From positions 1 through 64,000 of the forward strand of contig CAKSTI010000001.1 of the NCBI GenBank assembly GCA_934500705.1: a DNA stretch of 64,000 nt. Reading direction: 5' to 3'. Below the pieces are notes generated by a model. It saw nothing but the letters and a program-made list of their open reading frames with translations, was not told where the DNA came from and did no database searches. Source of the stretch: an uncultured Clostridia bacterium. GTDB lineage: Bacteria; Bacillota; Clostridia; UMGS1810. Shown here one piece after another: positions 51,534 to 61,058 of this stretch. Every line of letters starts with the position of its first letter. Within the stretch, counting starts at the first letter, position 1. The translations under genes were made by a program, and so were the position numbers.

Positions 51534-52463
51534 ATGGAACAGATTACACAAACAGTTGTTATGCAGGTATCAATTATGCTTACGCTTATCATACTCGGAT
51601 ACATTTTGTCTAAGTGCCGGTTGATAACGAAAAGTGGTGCGTCCGATATGTCGGATATTTTGCTTACCGTTGTTACGCCCTGCGTGCTGATAAACGCATA
51701 TCAGACGGATTTGGATATGACCTCGCTGCGCCGTTTGGGCATTGCCTTTTTGGCAAGCATTGTGATACACGTCATTATGATTGGCGTATCAAAGCTGTAT
51801 TTTATCCCTGTAAAGGACAAGAACACAAAGAAAATAAATATGGCGGGGAGTATGTATTCCAACTGCGGATTTATGGCAATACCCATTTTGGGAGCGGCTC
51901 TGGGACAGGACGGAATTTTCTACGGTTCGGCATACCTTGCAGTATTTAACTTTTTTGCGTGGACTCACGGACTCAGTATGTACTCGGAAGGCTCGGAGAG
52001 TTTCAGCATAAAAAAACTGCTGTTTAACCCCGGAGTTCTCGGTACGGCAATAGCTATGATTTTGTACTTTCTGCAAATCCGCCTGCCCGTGATGCTCGGT
52101 AGAGTGGTAGAGTACGTTGCCGACCTCAACACACCGCTTGCGATGCTTTTAATCGGCAGTTTTCTTGCAAGGGGCAAGATTGTATCTGTATTTAAGAATT
52201 TGCAGATTTATGCCGTGTCGCTTTTAAGACTGATTATATTCCCTCTTATTACGATAATGATATTTAAGATAATCGGAGCTGACAAAACGCTTGCCGCTTC
52301 GGTTCTCATAAGCTCGGCGTGTCCGGCGGCAACACTCGTTGCTCTGTTTGCCGAAAAGTACGGAATGAACTCGGCGTATGCCTCGCAGATTTCCTCCGCA
52401 ACAACGCTGTATTCGATTGTGACAATACCGATAATGGTTCATCTGGCAACGCTCATACTGTAA
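51534..52463 (+). CDS. AEC (auxin efflux carrier) family permease
   Basis: The 309-residue protein has about ten hydrophobic helices and AEC features: LGYILSKCRLI at the N-terminus, MYSNCGFMAIPILGA, the LNTPLAMLLIGSFLA segment and SSACPAATLVALFAEKYG. AEC permeases export or exchange organic acids such as malate or lactate; substrate unknown. AGGAG precedes ATG 51534. metA follows 12 nt after its stop, so the two are probably one transcript. Confidence 0.87.
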   Translation: MEQITQTVVMQVSIMLTLIILGYILSKCRLITKSGASDMSDILLTVVTPCVLINAYQTDLDMTSLRRLGIAFLASIVIHVIMIGVSKLYFIPVKDKNTKKINMAGSMYSNCGFMAIPILGAALGQDGIFYGSAYLAVFNFFAWTHGLSMYSEGSESFSIKKLLFNPGVLGTAIAMILYFLQIRLPVMLGRVVEYVADLNTPLAMLLIGSFLARGKIVSVFKNLQIYAVSLLRLIIFPLITIMIFKIIGADKTLAASVLISSACPAATLVALFAEKYGMNSAYASQISSATTLYSIVTIPIMVHLATLIL

Positions 52464-52475
52464 GGAGGTCGCAAA

Positions 52476-53393
52476 ATGCCTATTAAAATACCTTCAAATC
52501 TGCCTGCCAACAATATTTTGGTGGGGGAAAACATATTTTGCATTACCGAAAAAAGGGCGCTCAAACAGGATATACGTCCGCTTAAAATCGCACTGCTCAA
52601 CATTATGCCTACCAAGATAGTCACCGAAACCCAGCTTATACGCCTTCTCGGAAACACACCGCTCCAAGTGGAGCTTGAATTGCTGAGGACGGCGAGCTAC
52701 ACGGGCAAAAATACGAGTATTGATCATATGAACAGCTTTTATAAAAACTTTGACCAGATTAAGGAAAACAAGTACGACGGCATGATAATAACCGGCGCAC
52801 CGGTCGAGCTTTTGGACTTTGCCGACGTTGACTATTGGGAAGAGCTAAAAAAGATAATGGAGTGGACAAAAACAAACGTCACAAGTACCCTGCACATATG
52901 CTGGGCGGCAATGGCGGGACTTTACTACCACTACGGGATTGAAAAGTATTCGCTCGAAAAAAAGCTGTCCGGAGTATACAGCCATCGGGTCAACAGACGG
53001 AAAACAATGCTTGTGCGTGGGTTTGACGACGTGTTTTACGCTCCCCATTCAAGGTATTCTGCTGTCAGTGCCGACAATATAAAGAAAGTTAAGGAGCTTG
53101 AAATCATTGCTTCATCAAAGACAGCGGGACCGTATATCGTGGTCAGCCGTGACAAAAAACAGATTTTTATAACCGGACACAGCGAATACGACCGTGACAC
53201 TTTAAAGCTCGAATACGAGCGTGACATAGCGGCAGGAAAAGAAATTGATGTGCCTTATAATTATTTTGAGGACGATGACCCGACCAAAAATCCGGTTGCA
53301 ACCTGGCGTGCACACGCCAATTTGCTGTTTTATAACTGGCTTAATTACTATGTATATCAGGCAACGCCTTATGATATTAATACAATAAAGTAA
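52476..53393 (+). CDS. metA: Homoserine O-acyltransferase, predicted acetyl-CoA specific
   Basis: The 305-residue MetA-type (class I glutamine-amidotransferase-like) enzyme performs the first step of methionine synthesis from homoserine. Catalytic Cys142 is in LHICWAAMAG, and the His/Glu pair is in ITGHSEYDRD. Residue 111 is Glu (TGAPVELLDF). In this family Glu111 goes with acetyl-CoA use and Gly with succinyl-CoA. RBS AAGGAGG precedes ATG 52476. galA follows after 13 nt. Confidence 0.94.
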   Translation: MPIKIPSNLPANNILVGENIFCITEKRALKQDIRPLKIALLNIMPTKIVTETQLIRLLGNTPLQVELELLRTASYTGKNTSIDHMNSFYKNFDQIKENKYDGMIITGAPVELLDFADVDYWEELKKIMEWTKTNVTSTLHICWAAMAGLYYHYGIEKYSLEKKLSGVYSHRVNRRKTMLVRGFDDVFYAPHSRYSAVSADNIKKVKELEIIASSKTAGPYIVVSRDKKQIFITGHSEYDRDTLKLEYERDIAAGKEIDVPYNYFEDDDPTKNPVATWRAHANLLFYNWLNYYVYQATPYDINTIK

Positions 53394-53406
53394 AAGGAGA
53401 AATTTT

Positions 53407-55584
53407 ATGCCAATCACATTTGATAACGAAAAGAATATATTTAACCTTTCAACCCCGAACACAAGCTATATTTTCGGAATTGTAGAAAACCGCTTGCTTG
53501 CGCATATTTACTACGGCAAACGTATTGATAACACTGCCGGTATGTCCGCAGAGCTTAGCAGAGGCGCATTTTCGTCTGTAAACTACGGATTTGAGCAAGC
53601 ATTTTCAACCGATGTTATTCTCGGCGAATATCCTACATACGGCAATACCGATTTGCGCACACCGGCATTTCACGCAGTGTACGAAAACGGCAGCAGAATA
53701 ACGAATTTTGAATATGTGTCGCATACTATTGAGGACGGCAAGCCTAAGTTGCAGGGCCTGCCGGCTACGTATACGGAAAGTGGCGACGAGGCGCAGACGC
53801 TTACAATAGAACTTGCCGATAAACTTACGGGAGTTAAAGCGTATTTGAGTTACACGGTTTTCAGTGAGTTTGATGCGATTGCAAAGAGCGTTAAAATTTC
53901 AAACTGCGGAACGCAAACCGTAAAACTTCTCAGTGCAATGAGCAGCGGATTTGACATCAGCGGTTGTGACTATGATGTTATCCATCTGCCGGGAAAGTGG
54001 GCGAGAGAGCGCCAGATTGAGCGGACACCTCTTACGCACGGCAGTGTTTGTGTAGACAGCAAACGTTGTTCGAGCAGTCATATGCACAATCCTTTTATAG
54101 CCGTTGTGTCTAAGAATACTACCGAGGATTTTGGCGATGCATACGGATTTAACCTTGTTTACAGCGGCAATTTTATCGCCAAAGCCGAAGTTGACCACTA
54201 TAACAATACACGAGTACTTCTCGGAATTAACCCGTTTGATTTTGGCTGGACTCTAAAACCGACAGAGGAATTCCGGACGCCTGAGGTTGTAATGGTTTAC
54301 TCTGCAAACGGATTGGGTGATATGTCCAGAACGTATCACAAATTATACAGAACAAGGCTTTGCCGTGGCAAATACCGTGACATCAAACGCCCTGTCCTCA
54401 TAAACAACTGGGAGGCAACATACTTTGATTTTAACGAGGAGAAAATTCTGAAAATTGCCGAAAACGCAAAGAAACTCGGCATTGAGCTTATGGTTCTCGA
54501 TGACGGCTGGTTCGGCAACAGAAACGAGGAAACCTGCTCTCTCGGCGATTGGTACGCAAATAAGGAAAAACTGCCGTCCGGAATATCCGGTCTTGCTCAG
54601 AAAATAAATGACCTCGGTATGAAATTCGGACTTTGGTTTGAACCCGAAATGGTGTCGCCGGACAGCGACCTGTACCGTGAGCACCCCGACTGGTGCATAC
54701 ACGCAAACGACCGTGCGAGAAACGAGGGCAGACACCAGCTCGTTTTGGACTTATCACGCACCGATGTCTGCGACTATGTTAAGGGATTTTTGTTCAAAAT
54801 GCTCTCCGAGGCAAATATATCTTATGTAAAATGGGATATGAACAGAAATATAACCGATTTGGGCTCGGATATGTTAAGCTCCGAACGCCAGTCGGAACAG
54901 GCACACAGGTATATTCTGGGACTTTATGATATAATGGAAACGGTAACGGCTCAGTTCCCCGATGTTCTCTTTGAAGGTTGCAGCGGAGGCGGCGGACGCT
55001 TTGATGCCGGTATGCTTTATTATATGCCGCAGATATGGACGAGCGACTGCTCCGATGCCATTGAACGCCTCAGAATACAGGAGGGCACAAGTCTTGTATA
55101 TCCGTTCAGCGCAATGGGCTGCCACGTCAGTGCCGTTCCCAATCATCAGTGCAACCGCATAACACCGTATATGACACGTTTTAATGCGGCAATGCCCGGT
55201 CAGTTTGGCTATGAGCTTGACCTTGGAATTTTGTCCGACGAGGAAAAGGAAATGACAAAGTTGCAGGTTAAAGAATATACCGAAAACGCAGATTTTCTCC
55301 ACAATGCAGACTTTTACAGACTTATATCGGCATACGACAGTACGCTTGCGGCTTGGGAGTTTGTGTCGGAGGATAAGGACAAGGCTATGCTTTTTGCATA
55401 TATGACGCTTGTCAAGGCAAACGATGTGCCCGTGTATGTAAAACTTAAAAACCTCAACGGCAGTGCGCTTTACAAGTGCAGTGACGGCAATGTTTACAGC
55501 GGCGATGTCCTTATGAACGTCGGCTACAAGGTGTTCATAAAGACAGATTTTGAGAGCGAGAGAGTCACATTTACGCAGATTTAG
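53407..55584 (+). CDS. galA: Alpha-galactosidase, GH36
   Basis: The 725-residue glycosidase hydrolyses alpha-1,6-galactosides such as melibiose and raffinose-family sugars. An N-terminal beta-sandwich (1-320) is followed by a TIM barrel. The nucleophile Asp is in YVKWDMNRN, the acid/base Asp in QIWTSDCSDA, and motifs LDDGWFGNRN and LFEGCSGGGGRFD are present. No signal peptide is visible, so it is probably cytoplasmic. AAAGGAG precedes ATG 53407. Galactose released could feed GalM at 4.5 kb. Confidence 0.95.
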   Translation: MPITFDNEKNIFNLSTPNTSYIFGIVENRLLAHIYYGKRIDNTAGMSAELSRGAFSSVNYGFEQAFSTDVILGEYPTYGNTDLRTPAFHAVYENGSRITNFEYVSHTIEDGKPKLQGLPATYTESGDEAQTLTIELADKLTGVKAYLSYTVFSEFDAIAKSVKISNCGTQTVKLLSAMSSGFDISGCDYDVIHLPGKWARERQIERTPLTHGSVCVDSKRCSSSHMHNPFIAVVSKNTTEDFGDAYGFNLVYSGNFIAKAEVDHYNNTRVLLGINPFDFGWTLKPTEEFRTPEVVMVYSANGLGDMSRTYHKLYRTRLCRGKYRDIKRPVLINNWEATYFDFNEEKILKIAENAKKLGIELMVLDDGWFGNRNEETCSLGDWYANKEKLPSGISGLAQKINDLGMKFGLWFEPEMVSPDSDLYREHPDWCIHANDRARNEGRHQLVLDLSRTDVCDYVKGFLFKMLSEANISYVKWDMNRNITDLGSDMLSSERQSEQAHRYILGLYDIMETVTAQFPDVLFEGCSGGGGRFDAGMLYYMPQIWTSDCSDAIERLRIQEGTSLVYPFSAMGCHVSAVPNHQCNRITPYMTRFNAAMPGQFGYELDLGILSDEEKEMTKLQVKEYTENADFLHNADFYRLISAYDSTLAAWEFVSEDKDKAMLFAYMTLVKANDVPVYVKLKNLNGSALYKCSDGNVYSGDVLMNVGYKVFIKTDFESERVTFTQI

Positions 55585-55590
55585 TGCCCG

Positions 55591-55615
55591 AACCCCGGTT
55601 TTTGAAACCGGGGTT
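55591..55615 (+). terminator. Stem-loop after galA (terminator without a clear U-tract)
   Basis: AACCCCGGTTT (55591-55601) pairs perfectly with AAACCGGGGTT (55605-55615) around a 3-nt loop, 7 nt after the galA stop. It is not followed by a T-run on either strand, so classical termination is uncertain. Confidence 0.45.
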
Positions 55616-55666
55616 GCGGTGTGTATGTAAATTTTTTGTGTATAATGTCAAATTATTTTAAATTAC

Positions 55667-55695
55667 TTTACATTTCACAGTAAAAGTGTTAAAAT
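55667..55695 (+). promoter_or_regulatory. Promoter of the asp23-yloV-recG run
   Basis: TTTACA (55667-55672) and TAAAAT (55690-55695) are 17 nt apart, with TGT before the -10. Confidence 0.65.
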
Positions 55696-55759
55696 ATGCG
55701 TATGTCAAATGAAAGTGACTTGATTTTAATTGTATATATTTTTGAAGGGAATGATTGAA

Positions 55760-56137
55760 TTGGCAAACAATGCAGGATTTAATCTGGCAAAAGGTTCAAT
55801 AATTATCGAAACAGACGTTATTGCAAAGATAGCCGGCTACATCGCCACAGGTTGTTACGGCGTTGTCGGTATGGCGTACCGTTCAAGGTCTGACGAATTT
55901 GCAAGCCTTTTAAAGCGTGAAAGCCTTACAAAGGGCATCAAAGTTACGGTTGCGGACAAAAAAGTTTCGCTGGATATACACGTGATAGTTGAGTACGGCG
56001 TTAACATAAACGCTGTGTGCAACAGTATCATAAGCAACGTAAAATACCAGGTTAACAAAATGACCGGTCTTGACGTTGAGAGAGTGAATGTCTTTGTAGA
56101 AGGTTTTAGAGTCGAAGGCTCTGAAAGTCGTGAATAA
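55760..56137 (+). CDS. yloU: Asp23/YloU family protein
   Basis: The 125-residue Asp23 domain has IIIETDVIAKIAGYIATGCYGVVGM near the start and VSLDIHVIVEYGVNI in the middle. In staphylococci Asp23 is membrane-associated and linked to the cell envelope. TTG 55760 is favoured, 9 nt after GAAGGG; an ATG at 55751 is only 1 nt from that site. It is paired with yloV, as is typical in Firmicutes. Confidence 0.88.
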   Translation: MANNAGFNLAKGSIIIETDVIAKIAGYIATGCYGVVGMAYRSRSDEFASLLKRESLTKGIKVTVADKKVSLDIHVIVEYGVNINAVCNSIISNVKYQVNKMTGLDVERVNVFVEGFRVEGSESRE

Positions 56138-56149
56138 GGGGTGACATCA

Positions 56150-57793
56150 GTGATACGAGAAATCAGTTGCGAAACAGTTAAAAATATGGTCATTTCCGCA
56201 GCGGCAAATCTTTCAAACCACCGTCACGAGGTTGACAATATGAATGTTTTCCCCGTTCCGGACGGCGACACGGGCACTAATATGTCTATGACAATGGACG
56301 CTTGCGAAAAGGCGGTTACGGAACACGAATTTACCGACGTGTCATCACTTATGAAAGCTGTTGCAGATGCCGCATTGAGGGGCGCAAGAGGAAATTCGGG
56401 CGTTATATTGTCACAGCTTCTGCGTGGAGTGCAAAGAGCTTTGGCTGGCTGCGGAGCAGTGGACTGCGCACACATTTGCGCCGCTGTAAACACTGCCGCA
56501 AAGTCGGCATACAAAGCGGTTATGAAACCGACAGAGGGAACAATCCTCACCGTGGCTCGTGAAATGGCAGAGTGTGCAAAAGAATACGAAAGTGATTTTG
56601 ACGATGTTGCGGACTATATATCGGTAATTCACAAGGCGGCAAATACCGCACTTGCAAAAACGCCGGATATGCTTCCGCAGTTGAAACAGGCGGGCGTTGT
56701 CGACTCCGGCGGACAGGGACTTGTGTATATTGTCGAAGGGGCACTTTATTACCTTAAAACAAACACCGTGACAGAACGTGCCGAAAAAGTCGAAAAAACC
56801 CAGGCGCCGGCGGCGTCTGTGGACATAGAAAATCTTAAATATCAGTATTGCACCGAGTGCATAATAGAGAAAAACGACCCCAAGAAGGACGCATTTGATT
56901 TAAAGCTCAAATTGGAGCCCAAGGGCGACTGTATGGTTGTTGTGGACGATGACGAAGTGGTTAAAATTCATATTCACACAAACAATCCCGATTTTGTTCT
57001 TGCACAGGCACTCAAAGTCGGCGAATTATACAGCGTTAAAATAGAAAATATGAAGTTGCAGCACAACAATCTGATAGACGTACAGCCGCAGCCGGAAAAG
57101 TCATCAAAAGTGGTGGAATTTGAGCAGAAACCGCCCAAAAAATACGGTTTTGTAAGTGTTGCGGTCGGTGACGGCATAGAGGAAACATTTAAAAAACTCG
57201 GTGTTGACTGCATCATCAAAGGCGGTCAGACAATGAACCCGAGCACCGATGACATACTGAGTGCCGTTGAGTCGGTAAATGCCGAGAATGTGTATATTTT
57301 CCCCAACAACAAGAACATAATAATGGCGTCACAGCAGGCAAAGGAACTCTCCAAAAAGAATGTGTACGTTGTCGAAACAAAGAGCATTACTCAGGCGATG
57401 AGCGCAATTCTTGCATTTGACGAGGACGAGAACCCCGACGATAACTTTGAGGCAATGACAGATGTTCTGGCAGATGTTAAAAGCGCACAGGTAACATATG
57501 CCGTAAGGGACACCGTTGTTGACGACAACGAGATAAAACCCGGCGATATACTCGGAATACTTGACGGAAAGATTACGTGTGTAGACGATGATGTCGAAAA
57601 CTTGGTAATGAGCCTTCTTGACAAAATGGCAGATGATGACAGCTCGGTAATTACCCTGTTTTACGGTGACGGGATTGATAAGGAAACGGCAGACGCACTT
57701 GCACGCAGGATAGAGGATAAGTTCGATGAGTGCGATGTGTATATGCACTTCGGCGGTCAGCCCGTTTACTACTACCTTATTTCAGTTGAATAA
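56150..57793 (+). CDS. yloV: DhaL-domain kinase, YloV/FakA-like
   Basis: The 547-residue protein has an N-terminal DAK2/DhaL ATP-binding domain (NVFPVPDGDTGTNMSMTM; GARGNSGVILSQLLRG) and a C-terminal DegV-like half (IFPNNKNIIMASQQA). FakA homologues phosphorylate fatty acids bound to FakB. GTG 56150 follows GGGGTG by 6 nt. Its start is 12 nt past the stop of the asp23 homologue, and recG follows after 13 nt. Confidence 0.92.
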   Translation: MIREISCETVKNMVISAAANLSNHRHEVDNMNVFPVPDGDTGTNMSMTMDACEKAVTEHEFTDVSSLMKAVADAALRGARGNSGVILSQLLRGVQRALAGCGAVDCAHICAAVNTAAKSAYKAVMKPTEGTILTVAREMAECAKEYESDFDDVADYISVIHKAANTALAKTPDMLPQLKQAGVVDSGGQGLVYIVEGALYYLKTNTVTERAEKVEKTQAPAASVDIENLKYQYCTECIIEKNDPKKDAFDLKLKLEPKGDCMVVVDDDEVVKIHIHTNNPDFVLAQALKVGELYSVKIENMKLQHNNLIDVQPQPEKSSKVVEFEQKPPKKYGFVSVAVGDGIEETFKKLGVDCIIKGGQTMNPSTDDILSAVESVNAENVYIFPNNKNIIMASQQAKELSKKNVYVVETKSITQAMSAILAFDEDENPDDNFEAMTDVLADVKSAQVTYAVRDTVVDDNEIKPGDILGILDGKITCVDDDVENLVMSLLDKMADDDSSVITLFYGDGIDKETADALARRIEDKFDECDVYMHFGGQPVYYYLISVE

Positions 57794-57806
57794 GAGAAGG
57801 TGAGGT

Positions 57807-59870
57807 ATGGATTTTAAGACATATGTTTCAACAATAAATTCAGACCTTAGGATTTTAAAAGGAGTTGGCGAAAAAAAGTCAGCTCTTTTTGCCAAACTCG
57901 GAATATTTACCCTGTGGGACTTATTGCACAATTTCCCGAGGGAATATGAGGACAGAACAAAATTTTATAAAATTTCGGACGCACCGACAGATGCTCCGTG
58001 CTGCGTCGAGGCGGTAATTTCCCGCAATGTGCTCGAACGGAAAATAAAGAAAAACATATCGGTGTACATTCTCCGTGTGTCGGACGGCAGCGGCAATATG
58101 ACTGTCAAGTGGTTCTCGTCGCCGTTTAACAAAAATAAACTTAAAACAGGTGAGCGCTATGTCTTTTTCGGAAACATCAAGGACGAAAACGGCAGGCGTG
58201 AAATGGAGCTGAAAATTGCGGAAAAGGTTGACTCGCTGTCGGAAACCGGTTGCATTGTGCCCGTCTATTCGCTGACCGCAGGTTTAACCCAAAAGGATTT
58301 CAGAAAGTCTGTATCCGCCGCTCTGGATACCGTCGGGGAAATTGCGGAAACAATGCCCCCTACGGTTATAAATCGCCATTTGCTGATGAACAAAAATGAA
58401 GCTTTGAGAGCAATGCACTCACCAAAGAATTTTGACGTCATAAAAGAGGCTCACAGACGGCTTGCGTTTGAGGAACTGTTTGTACTTTCGCTTGCGCTGA
58501 TGCGTATGAGAAGCCTTAGCGAGATAAAAACCGATGTCAGTGTGAAAAACGTCAAATGCGTGCTTGACTTTGCAGCTTCTCTGCCGTATGAACTGACCGA
58601 TGACCAAAAGGGTGCGGTAAACAGTATATGCGCCGACTTTTTAACCGGCAGACCGATGAACAGGCTTGTTCAGGGCGACGTTGGCAGCGGAAAAACTGTT
58701 GTGGCGGCCTGTACGGCATATGCAATGGCAAAAAACGGCTACCAAAGCGCTCTTATGGCACCGACGGAAATTTTGGCGGCACAGCACTTCGAGGCTTTTA
58801 AAAAGTTTTATGAAAATCATAACATATCGGTGTGCTTGCTTACAAAGTCAACCAAAAACAAAAAGGAAGTATTAAAAGATATATCGGAAGGGCACTATGA
58901 TGTTGTAATAGGCACGCACAGCCTTATTCAGGACAGGGTTGTTTTTTCAAATCTCGGCTTGTGCATAACGGACGAACAGCACCGCTTTGGCGTTGTGCAG
59001 CGCTCCAAACTGTCACACGGCAAAAAATATCCGCACGTTCTTGTTATGAGTGCGACGCCTATTCCGAGAACGCTTTCGCTTATGCTTTACGGTGACCTCG
59101 ATGTTTCCGTAATTTCCACGCTCCCGTCGGGCAGAAAACCGGTAGAAACATACTGCGTCGGTTTCAGCCTGCACGAGCGTATTTACAGTTTTATGAAAAA
59201 GCAGATTGCACTCGGAAGGCAGTGCTTTGTTGTGTGTCCTCTTGTGGAACAGTCGGAAAAATCGGACTTGAAATCCGGCATCGCCGTGTACGAAACACTT
59301 TGCGGTGTGTTCGGGAGCGAACGTGTGAGCCTGGTTCACGGCAAAATGTCCGCCGATGAAAAGGACGCCGTTATGAATGACTTTAAGAACAAAAAGGCAG
59401 ATGTTCTGGTGTCTACAACCGTAATCGAGGTTGGCATTGACATACCGAACGCAAGCGTAATCGTAATAGAAAATGCCGAGCGTTTCGGTCTGTCGCAGCT
59501 GCATCAGCTTCGTGGACGTGTAGGCAGAGGGAGCGAAAAATCGTACTGCATACTGGTTTCCGAGCAAAACACCGCCGAGAGCAAAGAGCGAATGAAAATT
59601 ATGTGCGCCACGTCAAACGGATTTGAAATTGCGCAAAAGGATTTGGAGATGCGTGGTTGCGGCGAATTTTTCGGCACACGCCAGCACGGACTGCCGGAAC
59701 TTAAAGTTGCCAATCTTTTTACCGATATTGACATAGCCAAAGAGGCGCAAAGCGCCGCTGCGGACGTGCTTAAATTCAACCCGGAGCTGTGTGGCATCGA
59801 GTACTCGTTCATAAAGGCACGCATAGAAAAAGTATTTTCAAAATACGGGAAAATTGAGATATTTAATTGA
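57807..59870 (+). CDS. recG: ATP-dependent DNA helicase RecG
   Basis: The 687-residue superfamily 2 helicase reverses stalled forks. The N-terminal wedge/OB domain is followed by motif I (GDVGSGKTVVA), motif II as DEQH (TDEQHRFG), motif III (MSATPIPRTLS), and C-terminal motifs V-VI (TTVIEVGIDIPNA, QLHQLRGRVGRG). ATG 57807 follows GAAGGTGAGG. Length and domain order are standard. Confidence 0.96.
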   Translation: MDFKTYVSTINSDLRILKGVGEKKSALFAKLGIFTLWDLLHNFPREYEDRTKFYKISDAPTDAPCCVEAVISRNVLERKIKKNISVYILRVSDGSGNMTVKWFSSPFNKNKLKTGERYVFFGNIKDENGRREMELKIAEKVDSLSETGCIVPVYSLTAGLTQKDFRKSVSAALDTVGEIAETMPPTVINRHLLMNKNEALRAMHSPKNFDVIKEAHRRLAFEELFVLSLALMRMRSLSEIKTDVSVKNVKCVLDFAASLPYELTDDQKGAVNSICADFLTGRPMNRLVQGDVGSGKTVVAACTAYAMAKNGYQSALMAPTEILAAQHFEAFKKFYENHNISVCLLTKSTKNKKEVLKDISEGHYDVVIGTHSLIQDRVVFSNLGLCITDEQHRFGVVQRSKLSHGKKYPHVLVMSATPIPRTLSLMLYGDLDVSVISTLPSGRKPVETYCVGFSLHERIYSFMKKQIALGRQCFVVCPLVEQSEKSDLKSGIAVYETLCGVFGSERVSLVHGKMSADEKDAVMNDFKNKKADVLVSTTVIEVGIDIPNASVIVIENAERFGLSQLHQLRGRVGRGSEKSYCILVSEQNTAESKERMKIMCATSNGFEIAQKDLEMRGCGEFFGTRQHGLPELKVANLFTDIDIAKEAQSAAADVLKFNPELCGIEYSFIKARIEKVFSKYGKIEIFN

Positions 59871-59981
59871 GCAATTCCCGATTCGGCAAAATTATATTAC
59901 ATAAATATAACAATTAAAAAAAGTTCTTTATTTATTGCCGATTTTGTGTTAAAATTATTAAAACGACTATGGGGTGAACTA

Positions 59982-61058
59982 ATGTTTGACAAATTATCTT
60001 TTATAGAGGAACGTTTCAGCGAGCTTGAAGCTAAAATAAGCGACCCGGAGGTTATTGCCGACCAGGAACTTTGGCGCAAGCTGTGCAAGGAACACAGCGA
60101 TATAACACCTATTGTAAACAAATACAGAGAATACAAAGCCTTGAACGACAATATCGAAGAGGCAAAAGAAATGCTGTCTGCCGGCGAACTTGACAAAGAC
60201 GAAAAGAGTATGATAGAGGCGGAAATCGCCGAAAGCCGTGAGGGCATAGAAAGGGTAAGCGAGGAGCTTAAAATACTTCTTTTGCCCAAAGACCCGAACG
60301 ACGAGAAGAACGTTATTGTCGAGATAAGAGGCGGAGCCGGCGGCGACGAGGCGGCGCTCTTTGCGGCAGACCTTCTCAGAATGTACTCTATGTATGCCGA
60401 GGCAAAGCACTGGAAAGTTGAGATTTTGAGTGCCAATGCCACCGACATCGGCGGATACAAAGAAGTTTCCTTTGCCATAAACGGCAGCGGAGCATACAGC
60501 AGGCTTAAATTTGAAAGCGGCGTTCACCGTGTGCAGAGAATACCGTCCACGGAGTCCGGTGGAAGAATACACACATCTACCGTAACGGTTGCGGTACTGC
60601 CGGAGGTTGAGGACGTCGAGGTCGAAATTAACCAAAACGACCTGCGCATAGATGTTTTCCGTGCCGGAGGTCCCGGCGGCCAGTGCGTTAATACAACGGA
60701 CTCCGCAGTGCGAATAACGCATATTCCGACCGGGGTTGTGGTTTCGTGTCAGGACGAAAAGTCGCAGCATAAGAACAAGGACAAGGCTATGAAAATACTC
60801 CGTTCGAGGGTATATGACATATTCATTCAGCAGCAGAACGACGCCATAAGCGCCGAGAGAAAGAGCCAAGTCGGCACGGGCGACAGGAGTGAGCGCATAC
60901 GCACATACAACTATCCGCAGGGACGTGTTACCGACCACAGAATAGGTCTTACACTGCACAGGCTCGATGCCGTTCTCAACGGCGACCTTGACGAGATAAT
61001 CGACGCACTTATTACCTCCGACCAGAGCGAAAAATTAAAGGCAAGTGATGTAAAATGA
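59982..61058 (+). CDS. prfA: Peptide chain release factor 1
   Basis: The 358-residue RF1 reads UAA and UAG. The GGQ loop is GPGGQCVNTTDSAVRI, and the tripeptide region is IPSTESGGRIHTSTVTV (P-x-T form). ATG 59982 follows GGGGTG. The 111-bp gap upstream contains TGTTAAAAT, an extended -10, at about 59950. Its stop overlaps tsaC by 4 nt; the usual prmC methyltransferase gene is not between them. Confidence 0.96.
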   Translation: MFDKLSFIEERFSELEAKISDPEVIADQELWRKLCKEHSDITPIVNKYREYKALNDNIEEAKEMLSAGELDKDEKSMIEAEIAESREGIERVSEELKILLLPKDPNDEKNVIVEIRGGAGGDEAALFAADLLRMYSMYAEAKHWKVEILSANATDIGGYKEVSFAINGSGAYSRLKFESGVHRVQRIPSTESGGRIHTSTVTVAVLPEVEDVEVEINQNDLRIDVFRAGGPGGQCVNTTDSAVRITHIPTGVVVSCQDEKSQHKNKDKAMKILRSRVYDIFIQQQNDAISAERKSQVGTGDRSERIRTYNYPQGRVTDHRIGLTLHRLDAVLNGDLDEIIDALITSDQSEKLKASDVK

